From positions 118,600-182,599 of the forward strand of contig JBNLBF010000004.1 of assembly GCA_050302475.1 (NCBI GenBank): a DNA stretch of 64,000 bases, given 5' to 3'. The notes under the pieces are model-generated. The model was not told the origin of the DNA. It did no database searches and saw only the letters and a list, made by a program, of their open reading frames with translations. This stretch comes from NORP23 sp050302475 (GTDB lineage: Bacteria; Pseudomonadota; Alphaproteobacteria; Rhodobacterales; Rhodobacteraceae). Positions 32,188 to 40,754 of this stretch are shown here, piece after piece (within the stretch, counting starts at the first letter, position 1; the number at the start of each line of letters is the position of its first letter). The translations under genes and the position numbers were made by a program.

Positions 32188-33153
32188 TTATCGGTCTTTC
32201 GGAAGGTTATCCATGAAATTCAGCAGCTCTGCCGCGATGGCAGGTTCGGACATTGCATGACCACCCTTCACTAGCCGTAGCACCGATCCGGGCCAAGCTT
32301 TGTGCAGGTTATATGCCGTGTGGGGCGGACAAACCATGTCATACCTCCCCTGCACGATATAGGCAGGCAGATGTGCGATCTTGGGCAGGTCATTCATGAT
32401 CTGCCCATCCTCTCGCAGCCAGCCATTATGGGTGAAATAGTGGTTTTCGATCCGTGCGAAGGCTCGCGCATAATAGGCAGACGGCTCATGACCCACGCCA
32501 TTTGTATCCATCGTCGCCAGCGCATTTTCCCATCGCGCCCAAGCACGGGCATGGCGCACCAACTCACTGTCATCCTCGCCAAACAGGCGTTTGTGATAGG
32601 CAGCCACCAGATCATCGCGCTCATCTTCCGGGATCAGGTCAACAAACGTTTGCCAGGCCTCTGGGAAATAGCGCGCTGCTCCGCCAGCATAGAACCAATC
32701 CAGTTCGGCCTGCGTCATGGTGAACACACCGCGCAGGATCAGTGCCCGTGCCCGGTCGGGATGGGTTTGCGCATAGAGCAGCGACAGCGTCGCACCCCAC
32801 GACCCGCCGAAAACCACCCATTTTTCAATGCCCAGCGCATCGCGGATCGTTTCAATGTCACTGATCAAATCCCACGTGGTGTTATTATCAACTGACGCAT
32901 GGGGCTTTGACTTCCCGCATCCGCGCTGATCAAACAGCACTACGCGATAGCGATCCGGATCGAAGAATCGCCGCATCCCGGGATGGCAGCCACCCCCGGG
33001 TCCGCCATGTAAAACCACGACCGGTTCGCCATTTTTCTTGCCCGATTGTTCCAGATAGATCGTGTGGCCACCAGAAACTGCGATCTCGCGCTTGTCGAAC
33101 GGTTCGACAAGTCGATGAAGTTGTGCCCCTTTGTCACTCGCTTGTTCCAGCAT
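32188..33153 (-). CDS. pip: Proline iminopeptidase
   Basis: This alpha/beta hydrolase of peptidase family S33 removes N-terminal proline from peptides. The 321 residues include HGGPGGGCHPGMRRFFDP (oxyanion loop), FDQRGCGKS, the nucleophile elbow FGGSWGATLSLLYA with its serine, and a late Asp/His pair (VQGRYDMVCPPH and KGGHAMSEP). All catalytic residues are present. It has no signal peptide, so it is cytoplasmic. It is divergent from ubiG (61 bp between starts) and is followed by the membrane-protein and VOC genes. Confidence 0.95.
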   Translation of the reverse strand: MLEQASDKGAQLHRLVEPFDKREIAVSGGHTIYLEQSGKKNGEPVVVLHGGPGGGCHPGMRRFFDPDRYRVVLFDQRGCGKSKPHASVDNNTTWDLISDIETIRDALGIEKWVVFGGSWGATLSLLYAQTHPDRARALILRGVFTMTQAELDWFYAGGAARYFPEAWQTFVDLIPEDERDDLVAAYHKRLFGEDDSELVRHARAWARWENALATMDTNGVGHEPSAYYARAFARIENHYFTHNGWLREDGQIMNDLPKIAHLPAYIVQGRYDMVCPPHTAYNLHKAWPGSVLRLVKGGHAMSEPAIAAELLNFMDNLPKDR

Positions 33154-33214
33154 GTTTGATCTATAGTCACATCATAATCGTAGGAATCTATGCCAAGCAT
33201 GGCAGGAACAGGAA

Positions 33215-33964
33215 ATGAGCGCAACGCAAACCAAATCAACTGTCGATGATGCCGAAATTGCCAAGTTCGAGGCGATGGCCGCCGAATGGTGGGACCCCGC
33301 GGGGAAATTCAAACCGCTTCACCTGATGAATCCAGTGCGGTTGGGCTATATCGTTGATCAGACTACGGCCGAGTTTAATCGTGACGCGACTTCCCTGACA
33401 CCGTTCGAAGGCTTGCGCATTCTGGACATCGGCTGCGGTGGCGGCTTGCTGTCCGAACCCATGGCGCGTCTTGGCGCAACGGTTGTTGGCGCTGATGCTG
33501 CCGAACGCAACATTCCTGTAGCGCAAATCCATGCTGAACAGTCGGGGTTGGATATCGACTATCGCCACACAACCGCCGAGGCGCTGGCCCAGGCTGGTGA
33601 GCAATTCGATGTTATCCTGAATATGGAGGTCGTCGAACATGTCGCCGACCCGCTTGCCTATCTGACCGCCTGCCAGCAACTGCTGAAACCCGGCGGATTG
33701 ATGGTTATGTCAACGATCAACCGCAACCCCAAAAGCTACATCATGGCAATTTTCGGGGCGGAGGTTGTGATGCGCTGGCTGCCGCGCGGCACGCATGAGT
33801 GGGACAAATTCATTACGCCGGATGAATTGTTCGATCTGATTGAACAGGCGGGGTTAAAACCGGTTGATCGCAAAGGGTTCGTCTTCAACCCCGTGAAATG
33901 GAGCTGGTCCATTTCGGATCGTGACCTATCGGTGAATTACGTGACGGCCAGCGTTAAACCCTGA
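33215..33964 (+). CDS. ubiG: Ubiquinone O-methyltransferase UbiG
   Basis: UbiG carries out both O-methylation steps of ubiquinone synthesis using S-adenosylmethionine. The 249-residue product has the family N-terminus (AKFEAMAAEWWDPAGKFKPLH), SAM motif I LDIGCGGGLLSEPMARLGA, VVGADAAERNI, NMEVVEHVADP and the NPKSYIMAIFGAE / PRGTHEWDKFI region typical of UbiG/Coq3. AGGAA precedes the ATG at normal spacing. The gene stands alone between pip and the FMN riboswitch and indicates a Q-type respiratory chain. Confidence 0.97.
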   Translation: MSATQTKSTVDDAEIAKFEAMAAEWWDPAGKFKPLHLMNPVRLGYIVDQTTAEFNRDATSLTPFEGLRILDIGCGGGLLSEPMARLGATVVGADAAERNIPVAQIHAEQSGLDIDYRHTTAEALAQAGEQFDVILNMEVVEHVADPLAYLTACQQLLKPGGLMVMSTINRNPKSYIMAIFGAEVVMRWLPRGTHEWDKFITPDELFDLIEQAGLKPVDRKGFVFNPVKWSWSISDRDLSVNYVTASVKP

Positions 33965-34021
33965 CCTTGCACCCGCCCGCAAGGCATCCTAAATAACCCG
34001 CACCCCGCAATCGTGCGGGGC

Positions 34022-34146
34022 AACTCTCAGGGCGGGGCGAAATTCCCCACCGGCGGTGATAGTCCGCGAGCGCTTTGCAACGCAAAGGTCAGCAGATCCG
34101 GTGTAATTCCGGAACCGACGGTTAAAGTCCGGATGGAAGAGAGCGG
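34022..34146 (+). promoter_or_regulatory. FMN riboswitch (RFN element)
   Basis: The conserved aptamer is complete. ACTCTCAGGGCGGGGCGAAA opens the element; CCCCACCGGCGGTGAT, then CAGCAGATCCGGTG, TTCCGGAACCGACGG, AAAGTCCGGATGGAAGAGAG follow, with CTCTC and GAGAG forming the closing stem. It precedes the transporter gene at 34211. Downstream, CTGTCC (34162-34167) can pair with GGACAG (34205-34210) around the AGGAGG ribosome site, so control is probably translational. A GC-rich hairpin at 34003-34020 lies just before it. Confidence 0.95.
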
Positions 34147-34210
34147 GAAACGGCGGCGCAAGCTGTCCGTTAACCTGTAGCCCTGATTCAGACCGTCCTA
34201 GGAGGGACAG

Positions 34211-35083
34211 ATGGATCAGATACTTACCAAATCACCGGCAGTACGCGGGGCCATGTATATGGTGCTGGCGGGCATTGCGTTTGCGGTGGTCAATACTTCA
34301 GTGCAGATGGTGACGATGGGGATGGGCATGGCCTCTCCAGCGGCGGCCTTCTGGCAATATTTCGTGGCAATGATGTTCAGTCTACCGATTGTGGTCCGGT
34401 ATGGATTGCGCCAATTGCGGTCCGAACATTTTGGCTGGCATTTGGTGCGGGTCGTTTTGTCGGTGCTCGGCATCCAGTTCTGGGTCGCGGGCTTAGCCCA
34501 TGTGCCAATTTGGCAGGCGATTGCGCTGGTCATGACCTCGCCATTTTTTGTGACGCTGGGGGCTGTTTTGTTTCTGGGCGAGAAGGTAGAGCCGCAACGC
34601 TGGCTGGCGACAGCGGTCGGATTCGCTGGAGGGCTGATTATTCTGGAGCCATGGGCCGAAGGATTTTCGACCTACGCGCTACTGCCCGTTGCGGCGGCTA
34701 TGCTGTGGGCGGGGTCATCCGTCATGATGAAACGCCTGACCCGGTTTGAACCGGCAGAAAAAGTCACGGTTTACCTGTTGGCGCTATTGCTACCAGTCAA
34801 CGCGATCTTTGCCGGAATCGGTGGCGGGTTCGGCGTGCCAGGGTATGACGCGATGGCGCTGATTTTGGTGGCCGGACTGCTGACCGCGCTGGCGCAATTC
34901 CTGCTGGCGCGGGCTTACGAGGTTGCGGATGCGTCCTATGTCCAGCCGTTCGATCATCTGAAACTGCCGCTGAATGTGCTGGCCGGATTTCTGGTGTTTG
35001 GTTATCTGCCGACAGGAAACCTGTGGATCGGGGCAGCAATGATTATCGCGGCATCGTTTTATATCATGCAGCGGGAAAGGTAG
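34211..35083 (+). CDS. ribN: EamA/DMT family transporter, probable riboflavin importer RibN
   Basis: This 290-residue protein has about ten membrane helices in two EamA repeats (residues 10-140 and 150-285). Landmarks are YMVLAGIAFAVVNTSVQM, WQAIALVMTSPFFVTLGAVL and QFLLARAYEVADASYVQPFD. The family alone does not define a substrate, but the gene lies directly behind an FMN riboswitch. Riboswitch-linked EamA proteins in alphaproteobacteria include the characterised riboflavin importer RibN. AGGAGG is 7-10 bp before the ATG. FMN is expected to shut it off. The substrate is inferred from this regulation. Confidence 0.85.
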   Translation: MDQILTKSPAVRGAMYMVLAGIAFAVVNTSVQMVTMGMGMASPAAAFWQYFVAMMFSLPIVVRYGLRQLRSEHFGWHLVRVVLSVLGIQFWVAGLAHVPIWQAIALVMTSPFFVTLGAVLFLGEKVEPQRWLATAVGFAGGLIILEPWAEGFSTYALLPVAAAMLWAGSSVMMKRLTRFEPAEKVTVYLLALLLPVNAIFAGIGGGFGVPGYDAMALILVAGLLTALAQFLLARAYEVADASYVQPFDHLKLPLNVLAGFLVFGYLPTGNLWIGAAMIIAASFYIMQRER

Positions 35084-35101
35084 GGCGAGGACTAGCCCGG
35101 T

Positions 35102-35123
35102 CGGGCGGGCAAATGCTCGCCCG
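35102..35123. terminator. Hairpin between convergent ribN and MarR genes
   Basis: CGGGCGGGC / GCTCGCCCG pair around AAAT, with one wobble. It is centrally placed between two convergent genes but no U tract follows, so its terminator role is probable only. Confidence 0.5.
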
Positions 35124-35161
35124 GCAGTTACACCTCGAGTCCAGACAGATGACGCGGGGTA

Positions 35162-35608
35162 TTAAGTCTGCCCAATGAACACCCGTAACTCCCGCAATAC
35201 CGGCAGGATCGCGCGGATTTTTTCCGGCCCCAGACTCTCGACCACATCATCAAACACGGGCGCAATGGCGCGAACCGCCTCGTTCCGCGCCTTTTTGCCT
35301 GCCTCGCTGATCGACACAAACTTGCGCCGCCCATCATCCCAATCGGGGCGGATATTGATATATCCGGCGGCTTCCAGCTTCGACAGCGTGTTGGTCATCG
35401 CGCCCTTAGTCACATGGAAAATCCGCGCCAGTTGCGCGGGCGTCTTTTCCCCGCCTACCCCAGCAAAATGGTTCAGAACCGAGAAATGCGACAGCTCCAT
35501 CCCATCCGGCAAGGCGCGACTGAATTTGGTCCGCGCCATCTGGTCCACAGCAGTGATTTCCCCGAAAAGGGCGATGGCTAGCGGGTCGCTGGACAGTTTA
35601 TCCGACAT
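35162..35608 (-). CDS. MarR family transcriptional regulator
   Basis: This is a 148-residue winged-helix regulator. The DNA-binding part reads AQLARIFHVTKGAMTNTLSKL then EAAGYINIRPDWDDGRRKFV, where the wing carries the DxR signature (DDGRRK). The flanking helices are dimerisation elements. The effector is unknown. The ATG at 35608 is chosen because it limits overlap with the nitrilase-type gene to 11 bp; a longer start at 35632 would overlap more. It lies at the end of the grxC-nitrilase operon. Confidence 0.88.
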   Translation of the reverse strand: MSDKLSSDPLAIALFGEITAVDQMARTKFSRALPDGMELSHFSVLNHFAGVGGEKTPAQLARIFHVTKGAMTNTLSKLEAAGYINIRPDWDDGRRKFVSISEAGKKARNEAVRAIAPVFDDVVESLGPEKIRAILPVLRELRVFIGQT

Positions 35609-36416
35609 CGGGTGGCTCGAAATCCTTGTCATGTTGCAGCGACGGGATGCGCCGCCGTGCCTCTGTCACTTGGTTAAGGTCAAGATCGACAAAAGTCACG
35701 CCTTCTGTGGTGCCGCCATCCGCCAGAACCTTGCCCCACGGGTCCACCGCTAGCGAGTGCCCATAGGTTTTACGCCCGTTCGGATGTGTACCCGTCTGCG
35801 CCGGGGCCAGAACGTAACTGCCCGTTTCAATCGCCCGCGCGCGTAACAAGGTTTCCCAATGCGCCTGTCCTGTTGGAACCGTGAAAGCCGCCGGAACGGT
35901 TAAAATTTCCGCCCCCGCCTGCGCCAGCTGGCGATACAGCTTTGCAAACCGAAGGTCGTAACAGACCGACAGGCCCACCGTGCCGATAGCCGTTTGTGCC
36001 AGCACCGCCTGATTGCCAGCCTGAATGGTCGCCGACTCGCGATAGCTTTCGCCATTGCCCAGCTCCACATCGAACATGTGGATTTTGTCGTATTTTGCGA
36101 CCGCAGCCCCATCCGGACCGATTAGGAAGGATCGGTTCGCCAGTTTGTCTCCGGATTTCACGGCCAGGGAGCCAATCAGCAGCCAAATCCCCAATTCCGC
36201 CGCCACTGCACTAAGCCGCGCCAGCGTTTGATCGTCGTCCTCGACGGTCAGCCGTTTCGCCTGTAGGTCGCGATCAAAGGTGATGATGTTGGTGTTTTCC
36301 GGCGTCAGGACGAATTCCGCACCACCTTCCGCGGCTTGACGGATCATGCGTTCCACTTTGGCGCAGTTTTCGGCCGGATCTTCGCCCGCCGTGATCTGCA
36401 CCAGCGCCACACGCAT
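35598..36416 (-). CDS. Carbon-nitrogen hydrolase (Nit2/omega-amidase type)
   Basis: This is a 272-residue nitrilase-superfamily amidase. The catalytic Glu-Lys-Cys triad is visible as FVLTPENTN, AKYDKIHMFD and GLSVCYDLRFAKLYR. The sequence around them (HMFDVELGNGESYRES, FTVPTGQAHWETLLRARAIE) is close to the Nit1/Nit2 subgroup, which hydrolyses deaminated glutathione or omega-amide acids. The position directly after grxC (TGATG overlap) fits a role in thiol metabolism. The exact substrate remains inferred. Confidence 0.92.
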   Translation of the reverse strand: MRVALVQITAGEDPAENCAKVERMIRQAAEGGAEFVLTPENTNIITFDRDLQAKRLTVEDDDQTLARLSAVAAELGIWLLIGSLAVKSGDKLANRSFLIGPDGAAVAKYDKIHMFDVELGNGESYRESATIQAGNQAVLAQTAIGTVGLSVCYDLRFAKLYRQLAQAGAEILTVPAAFTVPTGQAHWETLLRARAIETGSYVLAPAQTGTHPNGRKTYGHSLAVDPWGKVLADGGTTEGVTFVDLDLNQVTEARRRIPSLQHDKDFEPPDVG

Positions 36417-36670
36417 CAGGCTAACATCGGGTCCAGTTTCCCGGCCCGTTCCAGCGCATAAAGCTCATCACAGCCACCGATTGGCGTTCCGGCAATAAAT
36501 ATTTGCGGCACCGTGCGCCCGCCCATGGAGCGCTGCGTCATCTCTGCCCGCTTTTCGGGGGTCCGCATTATATCAATTTCGGTGAAGGTGACGCCTTTCT
36601 GCGTCAGCAGACGTTTCGCGGCGGTGCAGAAACCGCAAATAGGTGTAGTGTAAATCTCGACCTGTTTCAT
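36416..36670 (-). CDS. grxC: Glutaredoxin 3
   Basis: This is an 84-residue glutaredoxin that reduces disulfides with glutathione. The active site is CGFC in YTTPICGFCTAAKRLL, a variant of the usual CPYC with both cysteines kept. The glutathione-binding elements TVPQIFIAGTPIGGCDELYAL follow. It is cytoplasmic. Its stop overlaps the next gene's start, and comF lies 35 bp upstream. The comF-grxC-nitrilase arrangement is common in alphaproteobacteria. Confidence 0.95.
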   Translation of the reverse strand: MKQVEIYTTPICGFCTAAKRLLTQKGVTFTEIDIMRTPEKRAEMTQRSMGGRTVPQIFIAGTPIGGCDELYALERAGKLDPMLA

Positions 36671-36705
36671 GGGGTGCTCCGATATATCGACCTAAATATA
36701 GAGCT

Positions 36706-37482
36706 TTATTCCGGTCGCGCAACGCGGGCGATTACAAGGACGTTGATCTGTGCCGCGCCCGCTGCGCGTAAGGCTTCGGCACATCCGGATAGCGTTGCAC
36801 CCGAGGTCATTACATCGTCGATCAGCAGGATATTCTTTCCCACAAAGTCACCATCGCGCACAGCAAATGCGCCAGCTTGGTTTTCAAACCGCTCCTCGCG
36901 CGTCATCCCCTCTTGCGGGACGGTTTTACGAGTACGGGACAGCAGGTCGGGGGTAAATTGGCAGGGTCTTCCCCTGGCAAGAAACCGAGCCAGTTCTGCA
37001 GATTGGTTATAGCGCCGATATAAACCGCGTCGCCAATGCAAAGGCACTGGCGCAATGATATCTGCCTGCTCCAGCATATCCGGCGCTATCCGCGCCAGCC
37101 ACTTTGCCAGAGGCACCGCCAGATCGGTCCGATCACCATGTTTCAAGGACAGGATCAACCGCCGCCCGGTCCCGTCATAGAGCATCAATGCCCGCCCCCG
37201 ATCCCAGGCTGGCGGGTGATGCAGACAACCATCACACTGCACGCCCGGCTCCGGCTCGATTCCCGGCAATGGCGTCCCGCAAGTTTCGCAAACTGTTCCG
37301 GTGATAAAGCTTGCCTCGCGCCAGCAGGCAGCACAAAGATGCGCCGCTTCGGTGGTGATTTCTCCGCAGGCAATACAGCGCGGCGGATAGGCGATATCAA
37401 TCAGATGCCGAAACCCGCCCTTCCCCTTTGCTGACAGGCGGTTTATCTGTTCGGCGAAAGGAATTTGGGAATATGCCGACAC
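36706..37482 (-). CDS. ComF family phosphoribosyltransferase-like protein
   Basis: This 258-residue protein has an N-terminal zinc-finger region with CxxC pairs (CIACGEITTEAAHLCAACW, CETCGTPLPG, CDGC). The C-terminal phosphoribosyltransferase domain contains ILLIDDVMTSGATLSGCAEAL, the PRPP-binding motif. ComF homologues take part in DNA uptake in naturally competent species; in other lineages the role is unclear. The GTG at 37482 has AGGAG 5 bp upstream and is preferred over an ATG at 37533. With that start, its first codons overlap the divergent methyltransferase start by 10 bp. Confidence 0.88.
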   Translation of the reverse strand: MSAYSQIPFAEQINRLSAKGKGGFRHLIDIAYPPRCIACGEITTEAAHLCAACWREASFITGTVCETCGTPLPGIEPEPGVQCDGCLHHPPAWDRGRALMLYDGTGRRLILSLKHGDRTDLAVPLAKWLARIAPDMLEQADIIAPVPLHWRRGLYRRYNQSAELARFLARGRPCQFTPDLLSRTRKTVPQEGMTREERFENQAGAFAVRDGDFVGKNILLIDDVMTSGATLSGCAEALRAAGAAQINVLVIARVARPE

Positions 37483-38291
37483 CGCCGCTCCTGTTTGATC
37501 GGGATTTGTTAACCACACGCCGGGCCAGAGCAACAGAGAGGGGGGACTTCCTCCATCGGGAGGCCGCAGCGCTTGTCAAAGATAGACTCAACGAGGTTAA
37601 TAAACCGTTTCAGGACGGTGTGGTGATCGGACCACAAGCGGATCTGTGGAAAGACCTTCTGGGCTTACCGCTGCAATCCGTCCCAGATACCGATATTCTG
37701 AATCTTTCCGAAACCTCCCACGATCTGGTGATCCATGCGCTGGCGCTGCATTGGGCGAATGACCCGGTCGGGCAGCTCGTTCAGATGCGTCGCGCGCTCA
37801 AACCCGATGGGCTGGCGCTCGCGGTGCTGTTTGGCGGCCAGACCTTGCATGAACTCCGCACCGCTTTCGCCGAAGCGGAAACGGAAATCGAGGGCGGCCT
37901 TTCCCCGCGCGTCGCGCCCATGGGGGAAATCCGTGACCTCGGCGCGCTGGTTCAACGTGCGGGCCTCGCCCTGCCGGTTGCCGACTCCGTTGAAATCCCG
38001 GTCAGCTACGAAACACCCATCCACCTGATGCAGGACCTCCGTGCGATGGGGGAAACCAACATCATGCTGTCCCGTCGCCGCACGCCTTTGCGCCGCGCAA
38101 CTCTGCTCAGGGCGTGCGAAATCTATGCTCAGAATTATACGGTCAATGGCCGGATCGAAGCCACGTTCGACCTGATCTTCCTGACCGGCTGGGCGCCGCA
38201 CGAAAGCCAGCAAAAACCGCTACGTCCGGGGTCAGCGCAAACGCGGCTGGCAGATTTTCTGGGAACCGAGGAAAAGAATCCCGAGGATTAA
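37473..38291 (+). CDS. SAM-dependent methyltransferase (NDUFAF5/BioC-like)
   Basis: This is a 272-residue class I methyltransferase relative. The opening PPLLFDRDLLTTRRARA then LHREAAALVKDRLNEV resembles NDUFAF5-type proteins, which hydroxylate an arginine of complex I subunit NDUFS7 in mitochondria. Later blocks are HDLVIHALALHWANDPVGQL and QMRRALKPDGLALAVLFGG. Motif I is degenerate: no GxGxG is seen, which fits the family's non-methylating members. AAGGAA precedes the ATG at 37473. It is divergent from comF and overlaps convergent grpE by 4 bp. Confidence 0.82.
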   Translation: MPTPPLLFDRDLLTTRRARATERGDFLHREAAALVKDRLNEVNKPFQDGVVIGPQADLWKDLLGLPLQSVPDTDILNLSETSHDLVIHALALHWANDPVGQLVQMRRALKPDGLALAVLFGGQTLHELRTAFAEAETEIEGGLSPRVAPMGEIRDLGALVQRAGLALPVADSVEIPVSYETPIHLMQDLRAMGETNIMLSRRRTPLRRATLLRACEIYAQNYTVNGRIEATFDLIFLTGWAPHESQQKPLRPGSAQTRLADFLGTEEKNPED

Positions 38292-38860
38292 TCCTCGGAT
38301 TTCTCCTCGACCTTTTCCGGATTGCTGGAAACGCCAACCTGCGCCGCACGCAATAAACGATCCCCGACAATGAACCCGGTCGCCATCACCTGAATAATGG
38401 TTCCCTTCACCGTCCCCGGCACCGGGGCTTCGAACATGGCCTGGTGTAGTTTGGGGTCGAATTTCTCGCCGATCTCAGGATCAATCACGTGGATGTGGTG
38501 TTTCTCGAAAACATTCAGCAACTCGCGCTGCGTCAGTTCGATCCCTTCAACCAATGCACCCGCGCTTTCGCGCAGATCATCGTCAATCGCCCCCAACGCC
38601 CGGCCCATATTGTCATGTACCGACAGCAGGTCGCGTGCCAGCTTGTTGCCACCATACAATTCTGCCTCGCGCCGGTCACGTTCAGCCCGTTTTCGGACAT
38701 TTTCCAGTTCCGCATAGGCGCGGATCAGGCGGTCCTGCAGCTGGTCGCGCTCTTCGATCAGGCTTTCAAGGTCCGGCTCGGCGAGGACATCTTCCTCCGC
38801 CTCCATCTCTGCCTCGACCTCTTCGATATCGTCCAGAAACTCTTCGTCTTTCTTCGCCAT
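38288..38860 (-). CDS. grpE: Nucleotide exchange factor GrpE
   Basis: GrpE promotes ADP release from DnaK. The 190-residue product has an acidic, disordered N-terminus (EEVEAEMEAEEDVLAEPD), a long dimeric coiled coil with ERDQLQDRLIRAYAELENVRKR, and the C-terminal beta domain GTIIQVMATGFIVGDRLLRAAQVGVS. Order and length are standard. It is encoded 11 bp downstream of hrcA, forming an hrcA-grpE heat-shock operon. No CIRCE element was found near this operon. Confidence 0.97.
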   Translation of the reverse strand: MAKKDEEFLDDIEEVEAEMEAEEDVLAEPDLESLIEERDQLQDRLIRAYAELENVRKRAERDRREAELYGGNKLARDLLSVHDNMGRALGAIDDDLRESAGALVEGIELTQRELLNVFEKHHIHVIDPEIGEKFDPKLHQAMFEAPVPGTVKGTIIQVMATGFIVGDRLLRAAQVGVSSNPEKVEEKSED

Positions 38861-38871
38861 TCCAAATTTCC

Positions 38872-39930
38872 TTACCGGGGCTGGCGGGAAATCAGCCGCC
38901 CCACAAGTTGTGCGGTGTAATCAACGATGGGAACGATCCGGCCGTAATTCAGCCGCGTAGGTCCAATCACGCCCACCGCACCGATGATTTTTCTTTCGGC
39001 GTTCATATAGGGAGAGACCACCAAAGAGGAACCCGAAAGTGAGAAAAGTTTATTCTCTGACCCGATAAAGACGCGGACTCCGTCGCCCTCTTCGGTCAGA
39101 TCAAGCAAATGTGCCAGATCGCGCTTCCGTTCCAGATCATCAAACAGCTGCCGGATGCGGTCCAGATCAACGCCTGATTCGTCCAGCAGGTTGGATCGCC
39201 CCCGCACGATCAGACGATCATGCCCATCGTGATCGTCAACCCAGATCGCCGTGCCGTCCTCGATCAGATGTCGCGCCAGCTCGTCCAATTCCTGTCGGCG
39301 CTGTTTAATCTCTCGCGCCACAACTGTCTGGATTTCAGACATGGTGTGACCCTGCAGGATATTGTTTAGGAAATTCGCGGCTTCGCGCATGGCGCTGGGG
39401 GTCAGACCAACGGGCGGTTTGAACAGGCGGTTTTCAACATGGCCATCTGCGGTGACCAGAACCACCAAGGCCTGCTCCGGCGAGAGCGAGACAAATTCCA
39501 GATGCTTGATCGGCGCTTCGGTTTTCGGCGCAAGCACCAGTGACGCCCCATGCGTCAGACCAGACAGCATGTCCCCTGCCTTGTCCAGCAGCCCGCCAAT
39601 ATCCTGTTCGTTGCTGTTCAGCGACCGCTCGATCTCGGTCCGTTCCTTGCCGGACACCGACCCAACCTCCAACAGTCCGTCAACAAACAACCGTAGTCCC
39701 ATCTGCGTCGGCACCCGCCCGGCGGATGTGTGTGGACTGTCCAGCAGGCCCAGATGCTCCAGATCCTGCATCACATTTCGGATCGTCGCCGCCGATACTT
39801 TCTCCGGTAGCGTCCGTGTCAATGTACGCGATCCCACGGGTTCGCCATTCTCCAGATAAGATTCGACTATCTGGCGGAACACTTCGCGGCTGCGCTCGGT
39901 CAGGTCTGCGATCGGGGTTTGTTCGGTCAT
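38872..39930 (-). CDS. hrcA: Heat-inducible transcription repressor HrcA
   Basis: HrcA represses class I heat-shock genes by binding CIRCE. The 352-residue protein has an N-terminal winged HTH (REVFRQIVESYLENGEPVGS, then SAATIRNVMQDLEHLGLLDS) and a GAF-like effector domain. The C-terminal VSPYMNAERKIIGAVGVIGP followed by RLNYGRIVPIVDYTAQL is diagnostic. The ATG at 39930 is preferred over the adjacent GTG because GGGAG then sits 5 bp upstream. It is divergent from rph, and the 110 bp between them lacks a recognisable CIRCE repeat, so its targets lie elsewhere. Confidence 0.97.
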   Translation of the reverse strand: MTEQTPIADLTERSREVFRQIVESYLENGEPVGSRTLTRTLPEKVSAATIRNVMQDLEHLGLLDSPHTSAGRVPTQMGLRLFVDGLLEVGSVSGKERTEIERSLNSNEQDIGGLLDKAGDMLSGLTHGASLVLAPKTEAPIKHLEFVSLSPEQALVVLVTADGHVENRLFKPPVGLTPSAMREAANFLNNILQGHTMSEIQTVVAREIKQRRQELDELARHLIEDGTAIWVDDHDGHDRLIVRGRSNLLDESGVDLDRIRQLFDDLERKRDLAHLLDLTEEGDGVRVFIGSENKLFSLSGSSLVVSPYMNAERKIIGAVGVIGPTRLNYGRIVPIVDYTAQLVGRLISRQPR

Positions 39931-40040
39931 CACGACTCCCTAGCCAGCCGCGAAAATAGGAATTCGCGGGCGCGGGGTCAATCACCGCCGTAGACGCATG
40001 GCCAAGCATTCGTTAAACCACGCGAAAAGAGGAGATATTT

Positions 40041-40754
40041 ATGCGCCCTTCCGGCCGAGCCACCGACGCGATGCGCGACATCGTTATTGAAACCAACGTA
40101 ACCAAACATGCTGAAGGGTCGTGCCTGATCAAATGCGGCGATACGCATGTGCTTTGCACCGCATCGTTGGAGGAACGTGTGCCGCCGTTCCTGCGCAATT
40201 CCGGTCTGGGCTGGGTCACAGCCGAGTACGGCATGTTGCCCCGCTCCACCGGATCGCGGATGCGACGCGAGGCGACGGCGGGCAAACAGGGTGGCCGGAC
40301 TGTGGAAATTCAGCGTCTGATCGGACGCTCCCTGCGCGCTGGTGTTGACCGCGTCGCCCTTGGCGAACGTCAAATCACCGTCGACTGCGATGTTATTCAG
40401 GCCGATGGCGGTACCCGCTGTGCCTCCATCACCGGCGGCTGGGTCGCGCTGCGACTGGCCGTCAATAAGCTGATGGCGGCTGGTGACGTGACAACCGATC
40501 CGTTGACTGATCATGTCGCTGCTGTTTCATGCGGTATCTATGCCGGCCAGCCCGTGCTTGATCTGGATTATGCCGAGGATTCCGAAGCCGGCACAGACGC
40601 AAATTTCGTCATGACAGGGTCTGGCGGTCTGGTGGAACTGCAAGGCTCTGCTGAAGGGGCAACTTTCAGCCGCGACGAATTTAATCAGCTGATGGACCTC
40701 GCCGACAAAGGTGTGGCCGAGCTGATCGCTGCCCAGAAAGCCGCCACTGCGTAA
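40041..40754 (+). CDS. rph: Ribonuclease PH
   Basis: RNase PH trims tRNA 3' ends phosphorolytically. The 237-residue product has the family blocks RPSGRATDAMRDIVIETNVT, EGSCLIKCGDTHVLCTASLE, GWVTAEYGMLPRSTGSRMRR and IQADGGTRCASITGGWVAL, with the phosphate-binding arginine region intact. GAGGAG is well placed before the ATG. It begins a four-gene operon (rph-rdgB-ridA-hemW) in which each junction overlaps, so the group is probably a single transcript. Confidence 0.97.
   Translation: MRPSGRATDAMRDIVIETNVTKHAEGSCLIKCGDTHVLCTASLEERVPPFLRNSGLGWVTAEYGMLPRSTGSRMRREATAGKQGGRTVEIQRLIGRSLRAGVDRVALGERQITVDCDVIQADGGTRCASITGGWVALRLAVNKLMAAGDVTTDPLTDHVAAVSCGIYAGQPVLDLDYAEDSEAGTDANFVMTGSGGLVELQGSAEGATFSRDEFNQLMDLADKGVAELIAAQKAATA

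Noticed and set aside
39931..40040. CIRCE element beside hrcA
   Set aside because: No TTAGCACTC-N9-GAGTGCTAA-like repeat is present between hrcA and rph, so HrcA autoregulation at this site is not supported.
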